Shown here: positions 1 through 7,411 of the stretch, piece by piece
How the letters are laid out: each line of letters starts with the position of its first letter
How positions within the stretch are numbered: position 1 is the stretch's first letter
Assembly (NCBI RefSeq): GCF_003148475.1
Contig: NZ_QGGG01000008.1
Span: 1-64,000 of the forward strand
Source of the DNA: Pseudaminobacter salicylatoxidans
GTDB taxonomy: Bacteria; Pseudomonadota; Alphaproteobacteria; Rhizobiales; Rhizobiaceae
DNA: 64,000 bases
Reading direction: 5' to 3'
Made by a program: the position numbers and the translations under genes
Notes under the pieces: generated by a model
What the model saw: the letters and a program-made list of their open reading frames with translations, nothing else
What the model was told of the DNA's origin: nothing
Database searches by the model: none

Positions 1-55
1 GGACTGCCGAAGGTCCCATCATCCGAAAAGATCTTCCTCAACCAACACGGACAGA
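1..55 (+). repeat. Degenerate intergenic repeat, copy A
   Basis: This 55-base stretch aligns without gaps to 50150-50204, matching at 44 of 55 positions by my count. Both copies lie just outside good genes. The reading frame here is open from base 1 to a TGA at 70-72 (ending ...IEGLF), so it could instead be the 3' end of a gene that begins before the window. The second copy, 36 bases after the stop codon of the HPP-CBS gene, argues for a dispersed repeat. Which of the two is right cannot be decided inside the window. Confidence 0.5.
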
Positions 56-107
56 TCGAAGGACTGTTCTGACGAATCCGCCGCTACGCGGCGCAGCAAA
101 CCAGACA

Positions 108-135
108 CGGCCCGGCGCATCGCGCCGGGCCGTTT
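108..135 (+). terminator. Rho-independent terminator-like hairpin
   Basis: A perfect 11-bp inverted repeat (CGGCCCGGCGC at 108-118 and GCGCCGGGCCG at 122-132) encloses the 3-base loop ATC and is followed by TTT. It would end a + strand transcript entering from the left edge. The T tract is short, so termination strength is uncertain. Confidence 0.7.
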
Positions 136-170
136 GCATTCATACGTTCGACAGGACTCCATCTATCTGC

Positions 171-221
171 TTGAGCGTGATCTTTCCCGAAAACCGGCCC
201 ACGTTTCGGGATCATGCTCAA
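171..221. repeat. Rhizobial-type palindromic intergenic repeat
   Basis: The arms TTGAGCGTGATC and GATCATGCTCAA flank an inner CCGAAAACCGG...TTTCGGG core, giving a nearly palindromic element of about 51 bases. It resembles the abundant Rhizobiales intergenic palindromes with a CGAAAACCGG core (recognised from memory, not searched). It sits 36 bases past the stop codon of the minus-strand cation transporter. It may fold in RNA and stabilise or end that transcript. No second full copy was seen in the window. Confidence 0.6.
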
Positions 222-257
222 AGCACGCGGGTATCCATCAGGATGCCCTGCCGCACC

Positions 258-1187
258 TTATGCGAACGGCACCGCCGGCGTTCCCTTCGGCAGCTTGGCC
301 TCGTCGTCCGGCTCGACATGGATCGTCACGCGCACCGAAGGGATTTCCGCCTTCAGCGCATCCTCGATGCGGTCGCAGATGACATGGCTGTCGCCCACGC
401 TCATCTTGGCATCCACCACCAGATGGAACTCGATGAACACGGCGCGGCCGGCGATGCGCGTCTTGAGGTCGTGCACCTCCAGCGCGCCCTTTGAATTGGC
501 GGAAATGACGTCGCGTATGCGCAGCGTCTCCTCATGGTCCACCGCGACATCCATCAGCCCCTGCAGGGAGGCGCCGATGACATGCCAGCCCTGCCACAGA
601 ATGTTGAGCGCGACGATCACCGCAAGCGCTGGATCGAGGAAGCGCCAGCCCGTGACCACCGCCGCCACCAGGCCGATGATGACACCGACGGAAGTGACCA
701 CATCGGTCATGATGTGCTGCCCGTCGGCCAGCAGCGCGGGCGAGCGCTGCCGCCGGCCGGTGCGGATGAGCAGCAGCGCCCAGAACGCATTGATCCCGGC
801 GGCGGCGGCATTGATGGCGAGGCCGAGCCAGGGCTGCTCCAGCGAACGTGGCGTCTGCCATGCGAGCCACACCTCGCGCAGGATGAGAAGGGCTGCCAGC
901 ACGATCAGCACGCCTTCCAGCACAGCGGAAAAATATTCGGCCTTGTGATGGCCGTAAGGATGCTCCTGGTCGGCCGGCTTGTGGCTGACGCGGATCGCCC
1001 ATAGTGCCGCTGTCGAGGCAATGACATTAACCACCGATTCCAGCGCATCCGAATAGAGCGCCACCGAGCCGGTAAGCTGGTAGGCGAGATATTTCAGCGC
1101 CATGACGCCGAAGGCGATCACGATTGACCATGCGGCCAGTCGCTCGATCTTCTGCTTGGAGGTCAGGGTGCGGTTCGCGTCTGTCAT
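258..1187 (-). CDS. Cation diffusion facilitator (CDF) family transporter
   Basis: Predicted inner-membrane divalent metal/proton antiporter of about 309 residues. The N-terminal two thirds has about six hydrophobic segments with the CDF metal-site signatures: SDALES in the second helix and HIMTD (HxxxD) in the fifth. The last roughly 95 residues form the cytoplasmic ferredoxin-like domain, with 'FIEFHLVVD' and 'VTIHVEPDD'. I chose the ATG at 1185-1187 because TGAGGA lies 6 bases upstream; an in-frame start 13 codons further up has no clear ribosome site. The substrate (Fe, Zn or Mn) cannot be read from the sequence. The SDALES variant differs from the DxxxD of E. coli FieF, so direct transfer of that name is unwise. 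Monocistronic on the minus strand. Confidence 0.88.
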   Translation of the reverse strand: MTDANRTLTSKQKIERLAAWSIVIAFGVMALKYLAYQLTGSVALYSDALESVVNVIASTAALWAIRVSHKPADQEHPYGHHKAEYFSAVLEGVLIVLAALLILREVWLAWQTPRSLEQPWLGLAINAAAAGINAFWALLLIRTGRRQRSPALLADGQHIMTDVVTSVGVIIGLVAAVVTGWRFLDPALAVIVALNILWQGWHVIGASLQGLMDVAVDHEETLRIRDVISANSKGALEVHDLKTRIAGRAVFIEFHLVVDAKMSVGDSHVICDRIEDALKAEIPSVRVTIHVEPDDEAKLPKGTPAVPFA

Positions 1188-1298
1188 ATCCTCAGGCCTG
1201 CCATGGTCCCAAATAGATCGAGGCACGGCCCTGCGTGAACAGGGCCATGCCTCAATAAGTCAATTCCCAGAGCGGGTCGACCCCGCGGGGGTAAACCC

Positions 1299-3488
1299 TT
1301 AAGCCGCCTTTTCCCGTGCCTTGCGGGGAAGATGCGCCACGACATTCTCGATCATGCGCATACCGGCATTCTGGCCAAGCGTCATAATCGATTCGGGATG
1401 GAACTGCACTGCGGCAACCGGCTCCTTGCTGTGCTCGAAGGCCATGATGACGCCGTCATCCGTCTCCGCCGTGACCACGAAATCGCGCGGCAGACTGGCC
1501 GGATCGGCGAAGATCGAGTGATAACGCCCGACCGTCACCTCATTCGGCAGGCCGGAGAATATCACGCCGGGTTTCGAGACGCGGATGCGTGAGGGCTTGC
1601 CGTGCATTGGCACATGAAGCTGGCGCAACTCGCCGCCATAGGCTTCGGCCAGCGCCTGCAAGCCGAGGCAGACGCCGAACACCGGCAGATCCCGCGCGCG
1701 CGCCTTCTTGATGGTGGCTGCCGTATCGAAATCCTTCGGCAAACCGGGTCCGGGCGAAAGCACAACGAGGTCGGGCTTCAACTCGTCGAACAGTTCGTCC
1801 GGCACCGGCGCGCGCACGGTCGAGACATCCGCGCCGGTCTGGCGAAAATAGTTCGCCAGCGTGTGGACGAAGGAGTCTTCGTGGTCCACCAGCAATATCT
1901 TCACCCCGTCGCCGACGCGCGCCGACTGGCGCTCCGTCGAAGGGGCGTTGCCGGCCTTGGCGTCACGGATTGCGGAGAGCATGGCGGATGCCTTCAGTTC
2001 GGTTTCGGCTTCTTCTTCTTCCGGGATGGAATCGAACAGCAGTGTAGCACCGGCTCGCACCTCGGCGATCCCGTCCTTTATGCGGATGGTGCGCAGCGTC
2101 AACCCGGTGTTGAGATCGCCATTGAAATGCACCATGCCGATGGCCCCGCCATACCACGCACGCGGGCTCTTCTCGTTCTTCTCGATGAAGCGCATGGCCC
2201 ACAGCTTGGGCGCACCGGTGACGGTGACGGCCCAGGCATGGGACAGGAAGGCATCGAAAGCATCCATGCCTTCACGCAAACGCCCCTCGATGTGATCGAC
2301 GGTGTGGATGAGCCGCGAATACATCTCGATCTGGCGACGGCCGATGACGCGCACCGAGCCCGGCTCGCACACCCGGCTTTTGTCGTTGCGGTCGACGTCT
2401 GAGCACATGGTGAGCTCGGACTCGTCCTTCTTGGAGTTGAGCAGCTTGATGATCTGCTCGGCATCGGCGATGGCGTCATCGCCGCGCTTGATGGTGCCGG
2501 AGATCGGGCAGGTCTCGACCCGGCGGCCCACGACCCGCACGAACATTTCAGGCGAAGCGCCCACCAGATACTCGCCCTCGCCCAGATTGATGAAGAAGGA
2601 ATAGGGCGACGGGTTGATCTTCTTCAGCCGCCGGCAAATTTCCGATGGAGCCGTCTCGCAGCGCTCATAGAACATCTGGCCCGGCACCACCTCGAACAGA
2701 TCGCCGCGCTGGAAGCTTTCCTTGGCCTTCTCGACGATTTTGGCATATTCGCCCGGCTCATGGTCGCCACGCGGCGGGATGCGGTCGGAAGGACGGAAGG
2801 GCTCGATGTCGCCGTAGCGCGGCAGTCCCTCCGTGGAAAAGCCCTCCCCGGCATAGTCATAGCGGTCATGCCAGGCTTTCGCCGCATGGTGATCGACGAC
2901 GAGAATTTCGTCGGGCAGATAAAGCACCAGGTCGCGCTGGCTTTGCGCACGCTTCAGCGTCTGTTCGATCGGATCGAACTGGAAAGCGAGATCGTAGCCG
3001 AAAGCGCCGTAAAGACCGAGATTGCTGTCATGCTCGCTACGGAAAATGCCGGTTATGGCGCGCAGGACCGTGAAGACCGAAGGGGCCCTGCTGCGCTCTT
3101 CCTCGGTGAAGACGCGGCCCGGCTTTGCCACGTCGAGCGTTATCAGGCGCTTGGTCTCGCCGGTGACTCTGACTTCCTTGAGCGCCTTCACCGCCGGGGC
3201 TATCACGGTGAGCAATGCCTCGCCGCGCGCATTCAGCGCTTCGACGCGCATGGCGCGGCCGCGCGCGCTGATCGCCACCGGCGGGTCGATAATGGCCGTG
3301 TCCCAACGGGTGTAGCGGCCGGGATATTCGTAATTGGAGGAAAAGACCGCGCCGCGCCGCGAGTTCAGCCCATCGATATAGGCCTCGATCGCGCTGCCAT
3401 AAACGGCATCGTGACGTTGGCGGATAACTGCTACGCCGCCAGCGGTGACGTAGCGTTCCGAACCATCTTCAAGCGTTTCGACCGACAT
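1299..3488 (-). CDS. trpE: Anthranilate synthase, fused TrpE-TrpG
   Basis: Bifunctional enzyme of 729 residues that converts chorismate plus glutamine to anthranilate, the first committed step of tryptophan synthesis. Residues 1 to about 510 are the chorismate-binding component I (conserved GASPEMFVR and [21 protein letters not shown]). After a short linker, residues from about 530 are the class I glutamine amidotransferase, with nucleophile Cys in 'FGVCLGLQA' and the His/Glu pair in 'AVQFHPES'. The single-chain TrpEG arrangement is known from rhizobia such as Sinorhizobium and from Azospirillum, and differs from the separate subunits of enterics. It stands alone, without trpD/C, as in rhizobia. 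Expression is expected to follow tryptophan through the attenuator and leader peptide at 3538-3652. Start ATG follows AAGAGGAAGGAAACGGG. Confidence 0.97.
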   Translation of the reverse strand: MSVETLEDGSERYVTAGGVAVIRQRHDAVYGSAIEAYIDGLNSRRGAVFSSNYEYPGRYTRWDTAIIDPPVAISARGRAMRVEALNARGEALLTVIAPAVKALKEVRVTGETKRLITLDVAKPGRVFTEEERSRAPSVFTVLRAITGIFRSEHDSNLGLYGAFGYDLAFQFDPIEQTLKRAQSQRDLVLYLPDEILVVDHHAAKAWHDRYDYAGEGFSTEGLPRYGDIEPFRPSDRIPPRGDHEPGEYAKIVEKAKESFQRGDLFEVVPGQMFYERCETAPSEICRRLKKINPSPYSFFINLGEGEYLVGASPEMFVRVVGRRVETCPISGTIKRGDDAIADAEQIIKLLNSKKDESELTMCSDVDRNDKSRVCEPGSVRVIGRRQIEMYSRLIHTVDHIEGRLREGMDAFDAFLSHAWAVTVTGAPKLWAMRFIEKNEKSPRAWYGGAIGMVHFNGDLNTGLTLRTIRIKDGIAEVRAGATLLFDSIPEEEEAETELKASAMLSAIRDAKAGNAPSTERQSARVGDGVKILLVDHEDSFVHTLANYFRQTGADVSTVRAPVPDELFDELKPDLVVLSPGPGLPKDFDTAATIKKARARDLPVFGVCLGLQALAEAYGGELRQLHVPMHGKPSRIRVSKPGVIFSGLPNEVTVGRYHSIFADPASLPRDFVVTAETDDGVIMAFEHSKEPVAAVQFHPESIMTLGQNAGMRMIENVVAHLPRKAREKAA

Positions 3489-3537
3489 TCCCGTTTCCTT
3501 CCTCTTGTCGGCAGGTGGACCGGGAAAGCCCTAAAAC

Positions 3538-3605
3538 GAAAAATGGCCGCCCGGATTTCTCCTGCGGCCACCAAAGTTTTAACGCGCACGCGCTCTCGAG
3601 GCCGC
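3538..3605 (-). terminator. trp attenuator with competing hairpins
   Basis: Read on the minus strand, three mutually exclusive arms follow trpL: GCGGCC (3600-3605, just after the leader stop codon), GGCCGC (3564-3569) and GCGGCCA (3544-3550). The second and third arms form a hairpin with TGGCCGC/GCGGCCA and an inner GGA-GAAA-TCC, followed by five T: a complete intrinsic terminator. The first and second arms form the antiterminator. Ribosome stalling on the Trp codons of trpL would be expected to favour the antiterminator, as established for Sinorhizobium trpE(G). Confidence 0.88.
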
Positions 3606-3607
3606 TT

Positions 3608-3652
3608 TTAGCAGGCCCACCACCATTGCGTCGTGTGCGAAATCATCATCAT
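3608..3652 (-). CDS. trpL: trp operon leader peptide
   Basis: A 14-codon ORF translating as MMMISHTTQWWWAC with three consecutive Trp codons (TGG TGG TGG) near its end, directly before the attenuator arms. It senses charged tRNA-Trp by ribosome stalling and controls trpE(G) read-through. Three ATG codons in a row make the exact start uncertain. The predicted promoter places the transcript start at or next to the ATG, so it is probably translated leaderless, as reported for S. meliloti trpL. The S. meliloti leader is also a 14-codon peptide with a WWW run. Confidence 0.92.
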   Translation of the reverse strand: MMMISHTTQWWWAC

Positions 3653-3659
3653 GCACTTT

Positions 3660-3688
3660 TCATAGCTGCGAATGGGAAACGGAGCAAG
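3660..3688 (-). promoter_or_regulatory. trpL-trpE(G) promoter
   Basis: On the minus strand CTTGCT (3683-3688) and CTATGA (3660-3665) are separated by exactly 17 bases. This fits the alphaproteobacterial housekeeping consensus CTTGAC-N17-CTATAT. The -10 box ends 7 bases before the first trpL ATG, so transcription should begin at or within a base or two of the start codon. Confidence 0.8.
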
Positions 3689-3739
3689 AGGGGAAATGGC
3701 GTTGCGGCCATGCGGGCTTCCCCTCCTGCCTCCGGCAAA

Positions 3740-4948
3740 TCAGCGCTGCACGAAGCGTTTGTAGATGAAGCCTTCCTGGCCCTTGTATGAAACCTTGCAC
3801 CAGGCCTTGCAGCCCAGCACATCCACAGGGGCACGTGCCGGAAGCACCGCGATCACTTTGGCATCGTTGCTTTCCTTGGCGCGCATCTTCACGGCCACGG
3901 TCGTCACGGCAGATGAACCGTTTCCGCCATCGGCCGCGACCGGCTGTGCAGCAGCAGGTTCAGCCGGTTGCTCATCGGCCAGCACATTTTGCGCATCCGC
4001 TGGCTTGATCGGCACGATGCCGCTCGTCGTCGCGCTGTCCGTTCCGTCGTTTTGTGCCAATTCCTGTCGGGGCGCGGATGCGTTTTCCTGCTGATCCGCC
4101 TGTGCGGACGTGGCCTGGTCGTTGCGTGCCCAGCGCGCATCGCCGGTTTCGAGCGTCTGCATGGAAGCAACCGCCGCCGGCGCGGAGGCCTGCGGTTGCA
4201 ACAGCGCGGCTGCGGCATTTGCCGGAACCGCGGAAGCATCATGAGTAACGACCACACTCGCCGGAATGGCGGCTGTCGGTTCCTTCGCGGGCGCGGCAGG
4301 TTGCGGGGCCAGTGCTTGCTGGTCAGTCGCCTGAGAAGCAGGCGCTGCGACTGTCTCCGCCGCAGCGGCTTGCACCACCGGTTTTTCAACGTCGCGCGGG
4401 GCGTCGAGGAAAAGCGTCATGCCGACCGTTGCCGCACCGAGAACCGCGACGACCGCCGCACCCGCAACGCCTACGGCCCAGCGGCGCGGCGTGCTGATGC
4501 CCGCAAGCCTGGTGGCCTGCCGGGCAAGTGAAGCATAAATCCCGACCGCCTTTTCGACGATCGACGATTCGGTGGCCGCCGGCTCTTCAGCAGGCACTCC
4601 ACGGGCATTCCAGTCGTAGCGGCGCTGATGTGCGGTGACGCCGTCATTGGCAGGCCGATGCGGCGCTACCGGCCGGGATGGCGAAGACTGAGCCGCCTCC
4701 TGCGCCGGCGCGGCCGGCAGCGCGGCGGCCGGCGGCATCCGTGCCGGCTTCAGGGCCGCGGGCGGCACACTCTGGTTGGCGGGCGCAGGCAGCGGGCGAT
4801 TGAACCCTGCGGAAAGTGGCCGTTCCGGCATCAGTGGGTGAGAAGGTCCGGGAGCGGACTGAGGGGCGGGAAGCGAAACGCTGCGCCAGAGTTCTTGCTC
4901 CAGCGCAGGGGCATCGTTGGGGGCATCGGCAAGTCTGGAAGCTGTCAC
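3740..4948 (-). CDS. Membrane-anchored SH3-domain protein
   Basis: A 402-residue protein of unknown role. Residues 1 to about 150 are low-complexity, rich in Ala, Pro and Gln, and probably cytoplasmic. One transmembrane helix follows (RRWAVGVAGAAVVAVLGA region, about residues 160-190). Then comes a long Ala/Gln/Pro-rich linker and, in the last 60 residues, a bacterial SH3 (SH3b) domain with 'VKMRAKESNDAKVIAVLP' and 'WCKVSYKGQEGFIYKRFV'. The layout suggests a single-pass inner-membrane protein presenting the SH3b domain in the periplasm, perhaps to peptidoglycan. It ends 51 bases from the trp promoter and appears monocistronic. No partner gene is evident. Confidence 0.8.
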   Translation of the reverse strand: MTASRLADAPNDAPALEQELWRSVSLPAPQSAPGPSHPLMPERPLSAGFNRPLPAPANQSVPPAALKPARMPPAAALPAAPAQEAAQSSPSRPVAPHRPANDGVTAHQRRYDWNARGVPAEEPAATESSIVEKAVGIYASLARQATRLAGISTPRRWAVGVAGAAVVAVLGAATVGMTLFLDAPRDVEKPVVQAAAAETVAAPASQATDQQALAPQPAAPAKEPTAAIPASVVVTHDASAVPANAAAALLQPQASAPAAVASMQTLETGDARWARNDQATSAQADQQENASAPRQELAQNDGTDSATTSGIVPIKPADAQNVLADEQPAEPAAAQPVAADGGNGSSAVTTVAVKMRAKESNDAKVIAVLPARAPVDVLGCKAWCKVSYKGQEGFIYKRFVQR

Positions 4949-5316
4949 GGGTTTACTCCACGCATGGGTTTGCCTGGAACAATCGAACGCTTAGAGACTC
5001 GTCTTCGCCGGAATTCCACGCTGCGAAACACGGTGCGCCCGGCCGATCCGGCAAGGTCCCCCGCACCAATGTAGGGCGTACTTTCAGCAGCAATTGTGGC
5101 CTTACTACGCCCGGTTTCTGGCCCCATGAAGGAATTATCGGGCTTTCAGGCCTGTTTATCGCGTCCAGATAGCCGGATCGGATAATCTTTCGCGTCAAAC
5201 GCGTGACCATGGCCGGCACCATCCAGCCGCGCCGCCGTTCGCGATGTGGAAGGAATCGCGTAAGGGAGGGAAGGGGCGGGACTTGCCGCCCTTGCCGGCG
5301 AAAGCACGGAGCATCG
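4949..5316. other. Divergent intergenic region
   Basis: The 368 bases between the SH3 gene and the AbrB-family gene hold no convincing gene. The only structure noticed is a 7-bp dyad, GGGCGTA (5074-5080) and TACGCCC (5106-5112), with a 25-base spacer. Both promoters should lie here but I could not identify them. Confidence 0.5.
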
Positions 5317-6405
5317 ATGCAAGCCCCACAGCAACCCACCGCCCCGGAACCGATGTCCCGTCTGACGCCCGGCCTGCAATGGGGCATCATCCTGCTGGTA
5401 TCCGTCCTCTTTGCAAGCCTGCTCGAATTGGCCGACCTTCCCGCAGCCCTGCTGATCGGTCCGATGGTCGCTGGCATCCTCTGCGGGATCAACGGTGCGA
5501 CGGTGCGCCTGCCGCGCCCCATCTTTTTCTCGGCGCAGGCGGTCATCGGCTGTCTCGTGGCGTCCTCCATCGAGTTCGCAATCTTCGTCTCCTTCGCGCA
5601 TGACTGGCCGCTTTTCCTGGGTGCGGTGATCGCCACGCTGGTGGCTTCCAGCTTTCTCGGCTGGCTCATCAGCCGGTGGAAGGTGTTGCCCGGCACCACG
5701 GCCGTCTGGGGCACGGCGCCCGGCGCATCCACCGCCATGGTGCTGATGGCGGGCGCTTTCGGCGCGGATGCGCGCCTCGTCGCCTTCATGCAATATCTGC
5801 GCGTCATCTTCGTGTCGGTCATGGCCGCTCTGATCGCCCGGCTCTGGGTCGATACCTCGGGCGTCGAACTGCCGCCGGTGCCGTGGTTTCCGGCAATCCA
5901 ATGGCAGTCGTTCCTGTCCACGATCGGCATTGCCGCCATCGGGGCGTTTGCGGGCAAATGGCTGCGCCTGCCCTCGCCTTTCTTCCTTGGCAGCATGATC
6001 CTGGGCGTCGCGCTGCATCTCGGCGGCTTCGTCACGTTCCAGTTGCCGCAATGGCTGCTCGCCATCAGCTATGCCGTCATCGGCTGGACGATCGGGCTGA
6101 ATTTCACGCGCGGCATCCTCATCCACGCGACCCGCGCGCTGCCGCAGATCATCCTGTCCATCCTTGCGCTGATAGCCTTTTGCGGCGGGCTTGCCTGGAT
6201 GCTCAACCATTATCTCGGCATCGATCCGCTGACGGCATATCTGGCGACCAGTCCCGGCGGCATGGATTCGGTGGCGATCATCGCCGCCGCCTCCGACAAT
6301 GTGAACATATCCTTCGTGATGGCCTTGCAGACCGCGCGCTTCCTGTTCGTGCTGATCTTCGGCCCCTCGGTCGCACGGCTGGTGGCAAGGCTGGTAAGGG
6401 AGTGA
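5317..6405 (+). CDS. AbrB-family membrane protein
   Basis: A 362-residue polytopic membrane protein with about ten hydrophobic segments arranged as two similar halves. This matches the Pfam AbrB (PF05145) family, often mis-named 'ammonia monooxygenase' or 'AbrB regulator'; typical motifs are 'LPAALLIGPMVAGIL' in the first half and 'YLATSPGGMDSVAIIA' near the end. The function of the family is not established. Start ATG at 5317 is preceded by ACGGA; an ATG at 5353 is an alternative. It is convergent with the next gene, leaving only two bases between the stop codons. Confidence 0.8.
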   Translation: MQAPQQPTAPEPMSRLTPGLQWGIILLVSVLFASLLELADLPAALLIGPMVAGILCGINGATVRLPRPIFFSAQAVIGCLVASSIEFAIFVSFAHDWPLFLGAVIATLVASSFLGWLISRWKVLPGTTAVWGTAPGASTAMVLMAGAFGADARLVAFMQYLRVIFVSVMAALIARLWVDTSGVELPPVPWFPAIQWQSFLSTIGIAAIGAFAGKWLRLPSPFFLGSMILGVALHLGGFVTFQLPQWLLAISYAVIGWTIGLNFTRGILIHATRALPQIILSILALIAFCGGLAWMLNHYLGIDPLTAYLATSPGGMDSVAIIAAASDNVNISFVMALQTARFLFVLIFGPSVARLVARLVRE

Positions 6406-6407
6406 AC

Positions 6408-7067
6408 CTAATAAATCCCCGGCAGCAACCGCCATGTGCGGGCCCGATAGGCATCGTATTGCGCGCCGAACTGGGATCGCAGCAGCGTTTCCTCGGAGCG
6501 GATGCGGGCAATCAGCGGCGGCACGAGCAGCGCCGTAAGAATCAGGCCCACACCGGAGCGGAACGCCAGCGACCACCCGACCGAATTGATGAGCAGGCCC
6601 AGATAGCTCGGATTGCGAATAAGGCCGTAGATGCCGGTCGTCACCAGCTTGTGGTCGCGCTGGATCGCCACCAGCCCGCTGAAACGACGGCCCAATACGA
6701 AAACCGGCCACAATCTCAACGCGCCGCCGGCGGCAAACAACGCCACGCCCAGCCAGCGCACGCCCTCACCGCCGAATGTCCAGAAATCGATGCGGTCGGC
6801 ATAGGCCGGCAGATAGCCCATGAGCAGGCCAAGCACGCCAAAGACGCCGAGCACCCAGCGGTTGGACCGGTCTTCGCGCTCGCCGGAACTGATATTGCCT
6901 TCGGTAAACAGCGCCGCCACGCCGAGCGCGATGAGCACGGCGGCGGTCGCGGCAAGTTGCGGATGCGCGAAGAAGGCGGCAACCCCGCCGCGTCCGAAAA
7001 TCGCAAGAGCGAGATAGGCGAGCGTGCCGGCGACACTGAGGACGGCCATTTTGAGCGTAAGCTTCAT
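6408..7067 (-). CDS. Isoprenylcysteine carboxyl methyltransferase-like membrane protein
   Basis: A 219-residue membrane protein with five or six hydrophobic helices. The C-terminal part has the ICMT/PEMT fold signature 'TTGIYGLIRNPSYLGLLI' followed by 'RIRSEETLLRSQFGAQYDAYR', the SAM-binding half of this family. The bacterial members methylate lipid or small-molecule substrates that are mostly unknown. Start ATG at 7065-7067 opens MKLTLKMAVLS; 34 additional in-frame codons upstream overlap the leuA leader side and look non-coding. Divergent from the leuA leader. Confidence 0.8.
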   Translation of the reverse strand: MKLTLKMAVLSVAGTLAYLALAIFGRGGVAAFFAHPQLAATAAVLIALGVAALFTEGNISSGEREDRSNRWVLGVFGVLGLLMGYLPAYADRIDFWTFGGEGVRWLGVALFAAGGALRLWPVFVLGRRFSGLVAIQRDHKLVTTGIYGLIRNPSYLGLLINSVGWSLAFRSGVGLILTALLVPPLIARIRSEETLLRSQFGAQYDAYRARTWRLLPGIY

Positions 7068-7126
7068 CTGCGTCGGTCCCTGCCCGTCGCAGGATATGCC
7101 TCGAAACCGGTCGCGTCCAATGCCCC

Positions 7127-7152
7127 TTGCGCCGGTCCCGCGCGTGTTATAT
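7127..7152 (+). promoter_or_regulatory. Possible leu leader promoter
   Basis: TTGCGC (7127-7132) and TTATAT (7147-7152) lie upstream of the leucine-rich leader. The 14-base spacing is short, so the -35 assignment is weak. The -10-like TTATAT would place the RNA start about 5 bases before the leader ATG at 7163, similar to the near-leaderless trpL. Confidence 0.35.
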
Positions 7153-7162
7153 GAAACGGCCC

Positions 7163-7282
7163 ATGTCAAAGCGTTCCAACAAGCACGCCTCCCGCCCGGC
7201 CATCATCGCCGGCGAGACCGTTCGCGCGCTTTCGGCTACGCTTCTTCTTCTCGGCCTTATCGGCGATCGCCGGGCTCGTTGA
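7163..7282 (+). CDS. Leucine-rich leader peptide of leuA
   Basis: A 39-codon ORF just upstream of leuA with the run LLLLGLI near its end (CTT CTT CTT CTC GGC CTT ATC). It closes with a TGA that touches the left arm of a terminator-like hairpin. This is the layout of a ribosome-stalling leader sensing leucyl-tRNA. An in-frame ATG at 7151 would add four residues. It is not part of leuA: the stop codon and hairpin intervene. Leucine attenuators have been predicted computationally in alphaproteobacteria; this exact peptide was not checked against any. Confidence 0.72.
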   Translation: MSKRSNKHASRPAIIAGETVRALSATLLLLGLIGDRRAR

Positions 7283-7327
7283 AGGAGCGTCCGGCGGTCG
7301 GATTTGCCGCCAGGCATGCGCTCCTTT
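7265..7327 (+). terminator. leuA attenuator hairpins
   Basis: AAGGAGCG (7282-7289) and CGCTCCTT (7319-7326) form a perfect 8-bp outer stem, followed by T. Inside it GGCGG and CCGCC form a second stem. GATCGCCGG (7265-7273) can instead pair with CCGGCGGTC (7291-7299), allowing one G-U pair, which would disrupt the inner stem. Together with the Leu codons just upstream this resembles a transcription attenuator for leuA. The T tract (TTTGCTCTT) is imperfect. Confidence 0.62.
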
Positions 7328-7411
7328 GCTCTTCACAACCGAACTGAAATTCTGGTTTAAGACCGCCTGACGATGTGCCTTGCGCATGGCGGCAAAGAGA
7401 ACGAGACCGAG

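Noticed and set aside
5146-6711. 521-codon minus-strand open frame across the AbrB-family gene
   Set aside because: Composition is Arg/His/Gln-rich without hydrophobic or domain structure, while the + strand encodes a clear polytopic membrane protein.
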